Position numbers and translations under genes: made by a program. A DNA stretch of 64,000 nucleotides. Origin: Xylophilus sp. GW821-FHT01B05. Lineage in GTDB: Bacteria > Pseudomonadota > Gammaproteobacteria > Burkholderiales > Burkholderiaceae_C. Below are positions 7,988 through 17,848 of this stretch, one piece after another; position 1 is the stretch's first letter; each line of letters begins with the position of its first letter. The stretch lies in NCBI GenBank assembly GCA_038961845.1, contig CP152408.1:4154001-4218000 (forward strand). Reading direction: 5' to 3'. The notes beneath the pieces were generated by a model. That model had not been told where the DNA came from. It was given only the letters and a program-made list of their open reading frames with translations, and searched no databases.

Positions 7988-8042
7988 ACCAAGAATCGAT
8001 ATGCCGATCGCGTCGTTGAATCGCTGCTGCCATGGCATCAAC

Positions 8043-8060
8043 ATGCTGGCAGAGCAGCAA
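8043..8060. promoter_or_regulatory. Candidate SfnR enhancer palindrome 6 (divergent region)
   Basis: ATGCTG-GCAGAG-CAGCAA has one mismatch in the left arm. It lies about 190 bp from the 8239 start and about 210 bp from the predicted ssuD start, so it could serve either direction. Confidence 0.45.
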
Positions 8061-8117
8061 GCCTGCTGCACATCCACCAGGGCCCCGTGTGATAACAAGT
8101 TGCGTTTATTCGGAAAG

Positions 8118-8216
8118 AACCGTTCGGGCTGAGCTTGTCGAAGCCAGGGCGCCGTTCGACAAGCTTCCTTCGACGAGCTCAGGAGAAGCCTTTCGACAAG
8201 CTCAAGGCGAACGGTT
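8118..8216. repeat. Palindromic repeat cluster with TTCGACAAGCTC cores
   Basis: The outer arms 8118-8142 and 8192-8216 are inverted copies (23 of 25 bases pair), carrying the core AGCTTGTCGAA / TTCGACAAGCT. Two further degenerate half-copies sit between them (8153-8165 and 8169-8182). This TTCGACAAGCTC motif recurs in many proteobacterial intergenic regions. It sits just upstream of the second sfnB-like gene, and apart from it and the palindromes I see nothing else in 7829-8238. Confidence 0.7.
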
Positions 8217-8238
8217 ATCTCTTTAAACGCCAAACCGT

Positions 8239-9422
8239 ATGAGCTCTGTCCTCTCCCTTCCCCCGCCCGAATCCGCACACGACATCGCGCAAGACCTGAT
8301 GCAGCGCTTTGCCGCCACCGCCGTCGAGCGTGACGAGCGCGGCGGCACGCCCAAGGCCGAGCGCGATGCCTTGCGCGCCAGCGGCCTGCTGGCGCTCAGC
8401 ATTCCCACCGAGTTTGGCGGCGGCGGCGCCGACTGGCGGCAGACGCTGGATGTGGTGCGCCTGCTGGCGCAGGCCGACAGCTCTCTTGCGCATGTGTTTG
8501 GCTTTCACCACCTGATGCTGGCCACGGTGCGCCTGTTTGCGCAGCCCGCGCAATGGCAGCCGTGGTTCGAGCAGACCGCGCGCCGCCGCTGGTTCTGGGG
8601 CAATGCGCTGAACCCGCTGGACGACCGCACCGTGTCCAGCGCGCACGGCGGCTGGCGCGAATTCACCGGCCAGAAAAGCTTTTGCTCAGGCGCACTGGAT
8701 TCCGAGATGCTGATCGCCTCGGCGGTTGAGGAAGGCAGCGGCGCCTTCATCGTCGCGGCAGTGCCCACCGGCAGATCTGGCATCTTCGTGGCGCCCGACT
8801 GGAACAACATCGGCCAGCGCCAGACCGACAGCGGCAGCGTCACCTTCGAGAAGGTGCGGGTCGAGCAGCACGAGGTGCTGGCCGACCCGGGCCCGCTGTC
8901 CACGCCCTTCTCCTGCCTGCGGCCGCTGATAGCGCAGCTGGTGCTGGCCAATATCTACCTGGGCATTGCCGAGGCGGCCTTTAACGATGCGCGGCACTAC
9001 ACGCTGCACGAGTCACGCCCCTGGCACGCAGCCAAGGTGGCGCAGATGGACCAAGACCCTTACGTGCTCGGCCACTACGGCGACTTCTGGGTGGGACTGG
9101 AGGGCGTGCGCGTGCTGGCCGACCGCGCGGCCGACCGGCTCGATGCGGCCTGGCAACGCGGCCCGGCGCTGGGCGCCGACGAGCGCGGCGACGTCGCCCT
9201 GGCCGTGGCCACGGCCAAGGTCGCGGCCACCAACACCGGGCTGGACATCTGTACGCGCATGTTCGATGTGGCCGGCGCGCGCGCCACGCACGGCGGCCTG
9301 CGGCTGGACCGCCACTGGCGCAACCTGCGCACCCAGACCCTGCACGACCCGGTGGCCTACAAGCTGCGCGAGATCGGCGAGTGGGCCCTCAAGCAGCAAT
9401 ACCCCGTTCCGAGCTTCTACTC

Positions 9423-9426
<4 letters not shown>
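8239..9426 (+). CDS. SfnB-family oxidoreductase, second paralogue (DszC-like)
   Basis: This is a 395-residue acyl-CoA-dehydrogenase-fold flavoprotein, a full-length paralogue of the gene at 5478-6668. It shares [42 protein letters not shown] and the C-terminal VPSFYS. It is divergent from the ssuD-sfnB operon and overlaps sfnR by four bases (ATGA), so the two form a small operon. It carries 6 Met and 3 Cys, so it is less sulfur-depleted than SfnG. A monooxygenase or sulfur-acquisition role is inferred from family and context. Confidence 0.8.
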
Positions 9427-10547
<1,121 letters not shown>

Positions 10548-10598
10548 TCCTATTGGGAATGTTGGTGGTGCGTCTGGCGCAATGAAGCACTGACGTGG

Positions 10599-10633
10599 AA
10601 CGGGCCCCAGGCGCTATGCGCATGGGGCCCGTT
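10599..10633. terminator. GC-rich hairpin downstream of sfnR
   Basis: AACGGGCCCC (10599-10608) pairs perfectly with GGGGCCCGTT (10624-10633), with an inner GCGC pairing. There is no T-run, so intrinsic termination is uncertain. Confidence 0.35.
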
Positions 10634-10683
10634 GGGCTCTATTCGTGAGATTTACTCAATCATTCTGAAAGCCTGATGGTCAG

Positions 10684-10706
10684 AAGCCCAGGAGCAGCCT
10701 GGGCTT
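10684..10706 (+). terminator. Intrinsic-type terminator between convergent sfnR and tctA
   Basis: AAGCCCAGG pairs with CCTGGGCTT around a five-base loop (10693-10697), followed by CAAACTTTTACC. The core is the same AGCCCAGG-N5-CCTGGGCT hairpin found at other gene junctions in this window (see 57950-58019). Confidence 0.6.
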
Positions 10707-10770
10707 CAAACTTTTACCTACGCCACCTCTGTGCATTTTCCTCACACAGCCATGGCGCAGGCCACAAGGC

Positions 10771-12282
10771 TCAAACCGGCAGCGGCCGGCCGCTGCGCTG
10801 GCTCCACAGGCGCATCAGGCGCGGCAGCAGCAGCACGGTCAGCACGATCACCACCAGCGTGATCGACATCGGCCGCTGCAAGAACACCAGCGCACTGCCT
10901 TCGCCAATCGACATGGCGTTGCGCAGTTGCGCCTCGGCCAGCGGGCCCAGGATCATGCCGACCACCACCGGTGCCGTCGGGAAGTCAAAGCGCCGCATCA
11001 CCACGCCCAGCACGCCAATGGCGTACAGCAGGAACAGATCGAACGCGCTCTGGCGCATGCCATAGGCACCCACCGTGGCGAAGATCAGGATGCCGGCGTA
11101 GAGCTGCGGCTTGGGCACCTTCAGCAGCTTGACCCACAGCCCGACCATGGGCAGGTTCAGCACCAGCAGCATCACGTTGCCGATGTAGAGCGACGCAATC
11201 AGCGCCCACACCAGCGCGGCCGAGGTGGTGAACAGCTGCGGGCCGGGCTGGATGCCGTAGTTCTGGAACGCGCCCAGCAGGATCGCCGTGGTGTTGCTGG
11301 TCGGGATGCCCAGCGTCAGCAGCGGGATCAGCGCGGCGGTCACGGTGGCGTTGTTGGCCGCCTCCGGGCCGGCCACGCCTTCGATCGCGCCCTTGGTGCC
11401 GAACTCGGCCCGGTTCTCACCCTTGGCCAGCTTCTTCTCGGTGGCGTAGCTGAGGAAGGTCGGGATCTCGGTGCCGCCGGCCGGGATGCAGCCAAAGGGT
11501 GCGCCAATCGCGGTGCCGCGCAGCCACGCGGGGATGGAGCGCTTCCAGTCGCGTGCGCTCATGTGCACGCGGCTCATCTTGTTCTGGCCCTCGACCGTGC
11601 GGCCCTCGTACAGCGCTGCGTACAGCACCTCGGCCACGGCAAACAGGCCCACCGCCACCAGCACGATCTCGATGCCGTCCAGCATCTCGGGAATGCCGCC
11701 GGTGTAGCGCGCCTGGCCAGAGATCTGGTCCATGCCCACGCAGCCCGCGGCCAGGCCGACAAACAGCGCGCTCAGGCCGCGCAGCGTGCTCTTGCCCAGC
11801 ACCGCGCTCACGGTAGTAAAGGCCAGCAGCATCAGCAGAAAGTATTCCGGTGGCCCCAGCTTGACCGCGAACTCGGCCACAAAGGGCGCAAACAGCGTGA
11901 CGATCACCGTGGCAATGGTGCCGGCCACAAAGGAGCCGATGGCAGACGTGGCCAGTGCCGCGCCCGCGCGCCCGCTCTTGGCCATCTTGTTGCCCTCCAT
12001 CGCCGTCACCATGCTGGCGGTTTCGCCCGGCGTGTTGAGCAGGATCGAGGTGGTCGAGCCGCCATACATGGCGCCGTAGTAGATGCCGGCAAAGAAGATC
12101 ATCGAGGCCGTGACCTCAACCTTGGCCGTGATCGGCAGCAGCATGGCCACCGCCACCGCCGGGCCAATGCCCGGCAACACGCCCACCGCCGTGCCCAGCG
12201 CGCAGCCAAACAGGGCCCAGAGCAGGTTGATCGGCGTAATCGCCGTGGCAAAGCCCTGCAGAAGTGCGTTCAGGATATCCAT
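10771..12282 (-). CDS. tctA: Tripartite tricarboxylate transporter, large permease TctA
   Basis: This is a 503-residue membrane protein of the TctA family with about 12 hydrophobic segments. Conserved stretches include [17 protein letters not shown] near the N-terminus, [15 protein letters not shown] and GPEAANNA. With the small subunit TctB and the periplasmic TctC it forms a secondary carboxylate importer. It starts one base after the tctB stop. Unlike the liv permeases of the sulfur operon it is methionine-rich (about 20 Met and 3 Cys in 503 residues). Confidence 0.93.
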   Translation of the reverse strand: MDILNALLQGFATAITPINLLWALFGCALGTAVGVLPGIGPAVAVAMLLPITAKVEVTASMIFFAGIYYGAMYGGSTTSILLNTPGETASMVTAMEGNKMAKSGRAGAALATSAIGSFVAGTIATVIVTLFAPFVAEFAVKLGPPEYFLLMLLAFTTVSAVLGKSTLRGLSALFVGLAAGCVGMDQISGQARYTGGIPEMLDGIEIVLVAVGLFAVAEVLYAALYEGRTVEGQNKMSRVHMSARDWKRSIPAWLRGTAIGAPFGCIPAGGTEIPTFLSYATEKKLAKGENRAEFGTKGAIEGVAGPEAANNATVTAALIPLLTLGIPTSNTTAILLGAFQNYGIQPGPQLFTTSAALVWALIASLYIGNVMLLVLNLPMVGLWVKLLKVPKPQLYAGILIFATVGAYGMRQSAFDLFLLYAIGVLGVVMRRFDFPTAPVVVGMILGPLAEAQLRNAMSIGEGSALVFLQRPMSITLVVIVLTVLLLPRLMRLWSQRSGRPLPV

Positions 12283-12283
12283 G

Positions 12284-12835
12284 TCAAAACCATCCGGTGT
12301 TGGTCAGGCCCGGCAGATTGATCGCCAGGAACTGCGTGAAAGCCCAGAACACCGGCGCCGAGATCAGCAGGCCGCTGACGATGTCCGTCACCCACACCCG
12401 CGGCTGCCCGGCCGGCTGGCCCGCGGCGCGGCGCAGTCCCTGCACCGCCAGCGTGTAGCACAGCGTGCAGCTCAGGATGAAGCCGATGTTGGTGATCAGC
12501 GCCGCATTGGTCAGCAGCCCGGCCGACACCCAGATGAAGCCGGGCCAGTAGCCGCGCTCGGCCCCCGAAGGCGCCTCCAGCTCGCGGAAGCCGCCAGAGC
12601 GCGCCTCCCAGATGATCAGGGCGCCGCACACGGTCAGCGCCGCAGCCATCAGCCAGGGCAAGAAGTTGGGCCCGACGCCGCCATAGCCCGCGTCCGACGA
12701 GATGTTGATCGCGCCAAAACCCAGACCCAGGCCGGTCAGCAGCACGCCAACGCCGACCAGGGTCTGGGGCCAGGTAGATGCGGGTGTCGCGGCGCCCGGC
12801 GCCGCCTCTGCCGCGAGAGGGTCTGTGGAGTTCAT
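12284..12835 (-). CDS. tctB: Tripartite tricarboxylate transporter, small permease TctB
   Basis: This is a 183-residue protein with four predicted membrane helices, matching the TctB family in size and position. The start ATG at 12835 (MNSTDPLAAEA) is chosen; a start 34 codons upstream would add a basic, non-family extension. TctB ends one base before tctA begins. It is separated from tctC by about 230 bases that contain a 109-bp dispersed repeat, an unusual spacing for an operon otherwise ordered C-B-A. Confidence 0.85.
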   Translation of the reverse strand: MNSTDPLAAEAAPGAATPASTWPQTLVGVGVLLTGLGLGFGAINISSDAGYGGVGPNFLPWLMAAALTVCGALIIWEARSGGFRELEAPSGAERGYWPGFIWVSAGLLTNAALITNIGFILSCTLCYTLAVQGLRRAAGQPAGQPRVWVTDIVSGLLISAPVFWAFTQFLAINLPGLTNTGWF

Positions 12836-12949
12836 GTTTTTGGACCTCGTAGGGACGGAAAAAAGGCACGCGCCAAGGCGTGCCCGTCGGGATTGAATGG
12901 CTACGCGCTCACGCCCCGCGCACCACCCACGCCGCATGAAAGCTCAAAG

Positions 12950-13058
12950 GGCCGCGGAGCAGGCCATGCGCAGACATCCGCGGAACCGGCTCCGCCGGGC
13001 CGCTGGATGTGTCCCCGGAAGGGGGTTGGCGAAGACGCGAAGCGCGTAGCCTGGGGGT
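12950..13058 (-). repeat. 109-bp dispersed repeat, copy A (inverted relative to 16758-16866)
   Basis: The reverse complement begins ACCCCCAGGCTACGCGCTTC and ends in GGCC. It aligns with 16758-16866 over the same 109-bp length with about ten mismatches. It lies between tctC and tctB. Similar CCCCAGGCTACGCG repeats are, to my knowledge, common in Comamonadaceae intergenic regions. Confidence 0.8.
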
Positions 13059-13063
13059 GAGCT

Positions 13064-14029
13064 TTATGCAGCGACCATGCCGGCCTTCGTCATGGTGTCG
13101 CGCAAGCTCGCAAATTCCTCATCCACAAACTTGCCGAAGGCATCGCCCGTCAACACGGCCGGGGTCCATTCGTTCTTCTTGACGGCCTCGGCCCAGGCCG
13201 GGGTCTTGAGCGCGGCCAGCACGCCGTCGACCAGTACCTGACGCTGCGCGGGCGTGATGCCGGGCGCGCCGTAGACGCCGCGCCAGTTGCCGATCTCCAC
13301 GGCAATGCCCTGCTCCTTGAGCGTGGGCACATCAACGCCCTGCAGGCGCTCGGCCGAGGTGACCGCCACCGGATGCATCTTGCCAACCGAGATGTACTCG
13401 GCAAACTCGCTGAAGCCGCTGCCGCCGATGGTGACGTTGCCACCCAGGATGGCGGCCGTGGCCTCGCCGCCGCCACGGAAGGCAACGTAGTTGATCTTGG
13501 CCGGGTCCACGCCCACGGCGCGGGCGATCATGGCCGCAGCGATGTGCTCGGTGGAGCCGCGCGAGCCGCCGCCCCACTTGACGCTGCCCGGGTCCTTCTT
13601 CAGCTGGGCCACCACGTCGGCCATGGTCTTGAAGGGCGAATTGGCCGGCAGCACGAACACGTTGTATTCGCTGGTGATGCGGGCGATGGGCGTGGCCTGC
13701 GACAGGTTGACCGGCGGCTTGCCGGTGATGATGCCGCCCAGCATCACGGCGCCCATCACCATCAGCGCGTTGGGGTCGCCCTTGCTGCCGTTGACGAACT
13801 GCGCCAGGCCGATGGCGCCGGCCGCGCCGCCCTTGTTGTCATAGGTGACGGTATCGGCCACCTTGGCCTCGTGCAGCGCCTTGCCGAGCGCGCGGCCCGT
13901 GGTGTCCCAGCCACCGCCAGGATTGGCCGGCAGCATCATCTTGAAGTTGCCGCCAGCGCGGGCGGCCAGCGGCAGCATGCCGGCTGCCGTCAGTGCGGCC
14001 ATGGACTTGAGGAAGGTAGCGCGACGCAT
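13064..14029 (-). CDS. tctC: Tripartite tricarboxylate transporter substrate-binding protein (Bug family, TctC)
   Basis: This is a 321-residue periplasmic protein of the Bug/TctC family. The signal peptide MRRATFLKSMAALTAAGMLP ends near ARA-GG, and the ligand-cleft motifs NPGGGWDTTGRAL, YDNKGGAAGAIG and GGGSRGSTEHI are present. It is divergent from tctD with a 141-bp intergenic region (14030-14170), which should hold the regulated promoter. It is presumably the citrate or other carboxylate receptor for TctAB and, through TctDE, the signal for induction. Confidence 0.92.
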   Translation of the reverse strand: MRRATFLKSMAALTAAGMLPLAARAGGNFKMMLPANPGGGWDTTGRALGKALHEAKVADTVTYDNKGGAAGAIGLAQFVNGSKGDPNALMVMGAVMLGGIITGKPPVNLSQATPIARITSEYNVFVLPANSPFKTMADVVAQLKKDPGSVKWGGGSRGSTEHIAAAMIARAVGVDPAKINYVAFRGGGEATAAILGGNVTIGGSGFSEFAEYISVGKMHPVAVTSAERLQGVDVPTLKEQGIAVEIGNWRGVYGAPGITPAQRQVLVDGVLAALKTPAWAEAVKKNEWTPAVLTGDAFGKFVDEEFASLRDTMTKAGMVAA

Positions 14030-14170
14030 GGAGGTCTCCTGGTTGTTGGAAGAATGCGGCTAGATGATGCGCCGGCAGCCTGTCAATCCGCTGTCCTGGA
14101 CACTAGGGAAAGCCCTGCCCTTGGTCCGGCGCCATGGCCGGTGCCATGCCCGGTGCTATGGTCGGCGCCC

Positions 14171-14860
14171 ATGCAAGTTCTGATCGTGGAAGACGACACC
14201 GTCCTGCGCAGCACCCTCGAGCGCACCTTCTCCCGCCGTGGCATGGCCGTGCGGGTGGAATCCGACGGCCGCACCGCCCTGGCCAACTGGGCCGCCGCCC
14301 CGCCCGACGTCGTGGTGCTGGACCTGAGCCTGCCCGGCATGGACGGCCTGGAGGTGCTGGCCGCCGCGCGCCGCCGCGGCCTGGATACGCCCGTGCTGCT
14401 GCTGACCGCGCGCGGCACCGTGGGCGACCGCGTCATGGGCCTGAACGCCGGCGCCGACGACTACCTGCCCAAGCCCTTTGACCTGGACGAGCTGGAGGCC
14501 CGCGTGCGCGCCCTCACCCGCCGCCGCGCCGCCCCCGGCAGCGCAGAGCCGCTGCCGGACGCCGGCGTGGCCACCGTCGGCGCGCTGCGGCACGACAAGC
14601 TGGACGGCGCCATCTACCACCGCGACCAGCCCATGGAGCTCACCCCGCGCGAGCTGGCCCTGCTGCAAACATTGATGGCCCAGCCCGGCCATGCGGTGTC
14701 GAAAGAGCGCCTGTTCGAGCTGGTGTTTCCCGGCGAAACCGATGTGCAGTACGAGGCCATCGAGGTCGTCGTCTACCGCCTGCGCAAAAAGCTGGCCGGC
14801 ACCGGCACCACGCTGATGACGCTGCGCGGCCTGGGCTATCTGCTCAAGGCGGCCACATGA
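14171..14860 (+). CDS. tctD: Two-component response regulator TctD (OmpR family)
   Basis: This is a 229-residue OmpR/PhoB-type regulator. The receiver domain (1-120) has acidic D8/D9, phospho-acceptor D51 in VVLDLSLPG and K101 in LPKPFD. The C-terminal winged helix (about 140-225) has YEAIEVVVYRLRKKL. The ATG at 14171 (MQVLIVEDD) is the only sensible start; longer reading frames upstream are antisense to tctC. It overlaps tctE by four bases. It is divergent from tctC, so it likely activates tctCBA in response to carboxylates. Confidence 0.93.
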   Translation: MQVLIVEDDTVLRSTLERTFSRRGMAVRVESDGRTALANWAAAPPDVVVLDLSLPGMDGLEVLAAARRRGLDTPVLLLTARGTVGDRVMGLNAGADDYLPKPFDLDELEARVRALTRRRAAPGSAEPLPDAGVATVGALRHDKLDGAIYHRDQPMELTPRELALLQTLMAQPGHAVSKERLFELVFPGETDVQYEAIEVVVYRLRKKLAGTGTTLMTLRGLGYLLKAAT

Positions 14861-16302
14861 ACATGGCCCGGGGCCGGCCCAGTTCGCTGCGCCGGCGCCT
14901 GCTGCTGGGCATCCTGCTGCCGGTGGTGGCGCTGATCGCCTTCAACACCGCCAATCTCTACCGCCAGGCGCTGGCCGCCGTGCACACCGCCTATGACCGC
15001 ACCCTGCTGGCGGCGGCCAAATCGATCAGCGAAGAGCTGGACGTGCAAGGCTTTGACGACCAGGCCGTGCTGCGCGCCACCGTGCCCTATTCAGCCCAGG
15101 AAGCCTTCGAGGCCGACAACGAAAGCCGCTTGTTCTACCGCGTCTCCGACAACCAGGGCCGCCTGGTCTCGGGCTTTGACGAGCTGCCCTTCTGGCGTGG
15201 CCGCATCCCTGACCGGCCGCCCTATGCGGCGCTGGTCACCTTCTACGACGATCACTTTCGTGGCCGCGACGTGCGCGTGGCCGTGCTGCTGCAACCCGTG
15301 GCCAGCGCCCAGGGCCGCGCCATGGCCGTGATCCAGGTGGCAGAAACGCTCGAGCTGCGCCACACGCTGGCGCGCCAGATCCTGGTCCAAACACTGCAGG
15401 GCCAGGCCGGCCTGGTGCTGGTGATTGCGCTGGTGGTGCTGCTGGTGGTGCAGCGCGCCACGCAGCCAGTGCGCGCCCTCAGCGCCACGCTGCAGGCCCG
15501 CCCGGAAGGCGAACTGACGCCCATCGCCGCCCCAGACGCCCCGCGCGAACTACTGCCCCTGGTAGACGCCACCAACGCCGTCATGGCCCGGCTGCGCCTG
15601 CTGCTGGAGCACCAGCGCCGCTTCATGCGCGACGCCGCCCACCAGCTGCGCACGCCGCTGGCCGTGCTCAAGGTGCAGACCCAATCGGCCCTGCGCGGCG
15701 ACATGCCGCCACTGCAGGCGCTGCAAGAGATCCACACCACGGTAGACCGCGCCACCGCCCTGGCCAACCAGATGCTGTCGCTGGCCAAGGTCGAGCAATC
15801 GCACCCCGAAGACGCCGCGCCGGTGCTGGACCTGTCCGACATCGCGCGCGACATGGCGCTGGAGCTGTCGCCATTGCTGGCCGAGAAAGACCTGGATTTC
15901 TCCATCGCCACCGTGCCCGCGCCGGTGCGCGCGCACGACTGGATGCTGCGCGAGCTGGTGCGCAACCTGCTGCACAACGCCATCCGCCACAGCCCACCGG
16001 GCGCACCACTGGCCGTGAGCGTGGTGGCCGATGGCCGCACCGCCGCCCTCACCATCGCCGACAACGGCCCCGGCCTGCCGCCCGAGCTGCAAGACCGCCT
16101 GTTCCAGCCCTTTGCCGGCATGGCGCCCGGCGGCTCCGGCCTGGGCCTGGCGATCTGCCACGAGATCGTGCGCGTGCTGGGCGGCAGCATCACGCTGGAG
16201 AACCGCGAGCAACATTCCACCGTCACCGGCGTAGACGCCTGCGTGCGCCTGCCGCTGGCCGGCGTAGGCCTGCCGCCGACCGACACGCCGGCGCTTGGCT
16301 GA
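14857..16302 (+). CDS. tctE: Two-component sensor histidine kinase TctE
   Basis: This is a 481-residue membrane kinase. Transmembrane helices at about 13-32 and 184-199 enclose a periplasmic 2CSK_N-type sensor domain. Then come a dimerisation domain with H262 in FMRDAAHQLRTPL, the N-box RNLLHNAIRH, and the G-boxes IADNGPGLP and GSGLGLAIC. ATGA overlap with tctD gives a kinase-regulator operon. Its likely signal is a carboxylate delivered or reported by TctC. Confidence 0.93.
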   Translation: MNMARGRPSSLRRRLLLGILLPVVALIAFNTANLYRQALAAVHTAYDRTLLAAAKSISEELDVQGFDDQAVLRATVPYSAQEAFEADNESRLFYRVSDNQGRLVSGFDELPFWRGRIPDRPPYAALVTFYDDHFRGRDVRVAVLLQPVASAQGRAMAVIQVAETLELRHTLARQILVQTLQGQAGLVLVIALVVLLVVQRATQPVRALSATLQARPEGELTPIAAPDAPRELLPLVDATNAVMARLRLLLEHQRRFMRDAAHQLRTPLAVLKVQTQSALRGDMPPLQALQEIHTTVDRATALANQMLSLAKVEQSHPEDAAPVLDLSDIARDMALELSPLLAEKDLDFSIATVPAPVRAHDWMLRELVRNLLHNAIRHSPPGAPLAVSVVADGRTAALTIADNGPGLPPELQDRLFQPFAGMAPGGSGLGLAICHEIVRVLGGSITLENREQHSTVTGVDACVRLPLAGVGLPPTDTPALG

Positions 16303-16338
16303 CACGGCCAGCGCCCGCCTGAGGGAAAATCCCCCTCG

Positions 16339-16758
16339 ATGAATCCACCCGACACGCTGCGCCTGGACAAATGGCTCTGGAGCGCCCGCTTCTACAAAAC
16401 CCGCGGCCTGGCCGTTGAAGAAATCGGCAAGGGCCGCGTGCAGGTCAACGGCGCATCCGCCAAGCCTTCGCGCGACGTGCGCCCCGGCGACACCATCGCC
16501 GTGCGCCAAGGCCCGCTGCAGCGCACCGTCGTCGTCCGCGCCCTCAGCGCCCTGCGCGGCTCCGCCACTGTCGCCCAGCAGCTCTACGAGGAAACGCCCG
16601 ACAGCCTGCAGGCCCGCGAGCAAGCCGCCGAACAGCGCCGCCTGGCCCCCGAACCCGCAGACACCCTCACCCAGGGCCGCCCCACCAAGCGCAACCGCCG
16701 CGAGATCGAGCGCAGCCATGACTGGGGCGAGCGCTGGAGCGCATCGGTGGATGAGTAA
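16339..16758 (+). CDS. hslR: S4-domain RNA-binding heat-shock protein Hsp15
   Basis: This is a 139-residue protein with an N-terminal S4 RNA-binding fold (residues 7-70, LRLDKWLWSARFYKTR and GKGRVQVNG) and a basic C-terminal tail (GRPTKRNRREIER). This is the architecture of Hsp15, which binds free 50S subunits carrying nascent chains and helps recycle stalled ribosomes. It starts 36 nt after tctE. Its stop codon touches the 109-bp repeat at 16758. Confidence 0.88.
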   Translation: MNPPDTLRLDKWLWSARFYKTRGLAVEEIGKGRVQVNGASAKPSRDVRPGDTIAVRQGPLQRTVVVRALSALRGSATVAQQLYEETPDSLQAREQAAEQRRLAPEPADTLTQGRPTKRNRREIERSHDWGERWSASVDE

Positions 16759-16866
16759 CCCCCAGGCTACGCGCTTCGCGTCTTCGTCAACCCCCTAAAG
16801 GGGACACATCCAGCGGCCCGGCGAAGCCGGTTCCGCGGATGTCTTGGCATGGCCTGCTCCGCGGCC
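16758..16866 (+). repeat. 109-bp dispersed repeat, copy B
   Basis: It matches copy A (12950-13058) in inverted orientation over the same length. The two copies bracket tctC, tctD, tctE and hslR. It starts at the last base of the hslR stop codon. Confidence 0.8.
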
Positions 16867-16974
16867 ATCTGTGTCTTTGGATTCATGCGCCATGGGTAAC
16901 GGTCACAATGGACCGCTCCCCACCCGCCCCTTGCCGCCTGCAACGCCCCCAAAGGCCGGCACAGCGGCACCTCC

Positions 16975-17358
16975 ATGACGCTCAAAATCTACCTGATCGA
17001 AGACGACGAAGAAGCGCGCGACGCCCTCACCGCGCTGCTGCGGCAAGCCCTGCCGGTAGAGATCGTGGGCTTTGGCGACAACGAGCTGGGCGTCACCCAC
17101 TGGCTCTCCAGCCACGACCGCGACTGGGACCTGGCCATCGTCGACCTGCAACTGCGCCAAGGCAGCGGCTTTGCCGCTCTGCAGTGGTGCGCCACCCGCC
17201 TGCCGGAACAAAAAGTGGTGGTGCTCAGCAACCTGGTCTCCGACGACGCCCGCGCGCGCTGCGTGGCGCTGGGGGCGGATGCGGTGTTTGACAAGGCTTC
17301 GGAGATTGAGGCGCTGGTGGGGTACTGCCAGGGGCTGGGGGCGACGGGCGCGACCTGA
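16975..17358 (+). CDS. Single-domain response regulator (receiver only)
   Basis: This is a 127-residue CheY-like receiver without an output domain. It has acidic E9-D11 (YLIEDDEE), phospho-acceptor D57 in LAIVDLQLRQGSG, Ser/Asn in VVLSNLVS and K108 in FDKASEIEAL. No histidine kinase is adjacent after tctE. A diverged copy of its last ~27 codons recurs at 20629-20709, which suggests the 3' end of this gene was duplicated when the intervening DNA arrived. Partner and output are unknown. Confidence 0.85.
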   Translation: MTLKIYLIEDDEEARDALTALLRQALPVEIVGFGDNELGVTHWLSSHDRDWDLAIVDLQLRQGSGFAALQWCATRLPEQKVVVLSNLVSDDARARCVALGADAVFDKASEIEALVGYCQGLGATGAT

Positions 17359-17630
17359 TGCTCGGGGGAGCCGGGAGCTTCTCTTATTCCGAGGGAATCC
17401 CTTGCATCAGCGCCGGGGGCGCCGCGAGGCTTGGTTGCGAGGCAGTCCGAGAGATGCCGGAGACCATTGCCTTTTGTCGTGACCAACGCCGGCATTGGGC
17501 TTCAGGCCTGCAGTGCATCCGGCCCAGAAGGAACAGGCAACGCTGAGCGCCAAAGCCGCCAAAGCTGCGCCAAACACGGCACACCACGATAGTCGGCAAT
17601 AACCGGTGTTGAAAATAGGCGGATTACTAC

Positions 17631-17840
17631 TCAATCCTTGAGACTCACACCCAAGGCATCCAGCTTCTTTGCGTACGAGTCCCTGCGTTTTGCCGCCTTT
17701 GCAGCTGCGTCAACGGCTGCTTGGATGGCCTTGGGTCCCTTTTTCGCAGCAGCTTTGATCAATTCGAACTTGTGAGCAGCATCTGACTCCGCCCGCTTGA
17801 AAGTGGCGATGATTTCGACATGGGTAACAGACGGCTTCAC
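17631..17840 (-). CDS. Small alanine/lysine-rich protein of unknown function
   Basis: This is a 69-residue protein not recognised as a named family. The sequence is largely helical, with an Ala/Lys-rich middle (AAAKKGPKAIQAAVDAAAK) that could form a coiled coil or bind nucleic acid. It lies nine bases downstream of the gene at 17849-18262 on the same strand, so the two probably form one operon. Both sit in visibly less GC-rich DNA than their neighbours, at the left edge of the accretion zone. I see no gene in 17359-17630. Confidence 0.55.
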   Translation of the reverse strand: MKPSVTHVEIIATFKRAESDAAHKFELIKAAAKKGPKAIQAAVDAAAKAAKRRDSYAKKLDALGVSLKD

Positions 17841-17848
17841 AGGTCCCC

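Noticed and set aside
8030..8065. Possible sigma-54 promoter for the plus-strand sfnB-like gene
   Set aside because: Two TGGCA starts are present, but the GC dinucleotide is one base out of register in each case.
17407..17634. 75-codon frame with a hydrophobic stretch on the minus strand
   Set aside because: It needs a TTG start, has no ribosome site and overlaps only unassigned DNA. The lipoprotein-like look is too weak to call.
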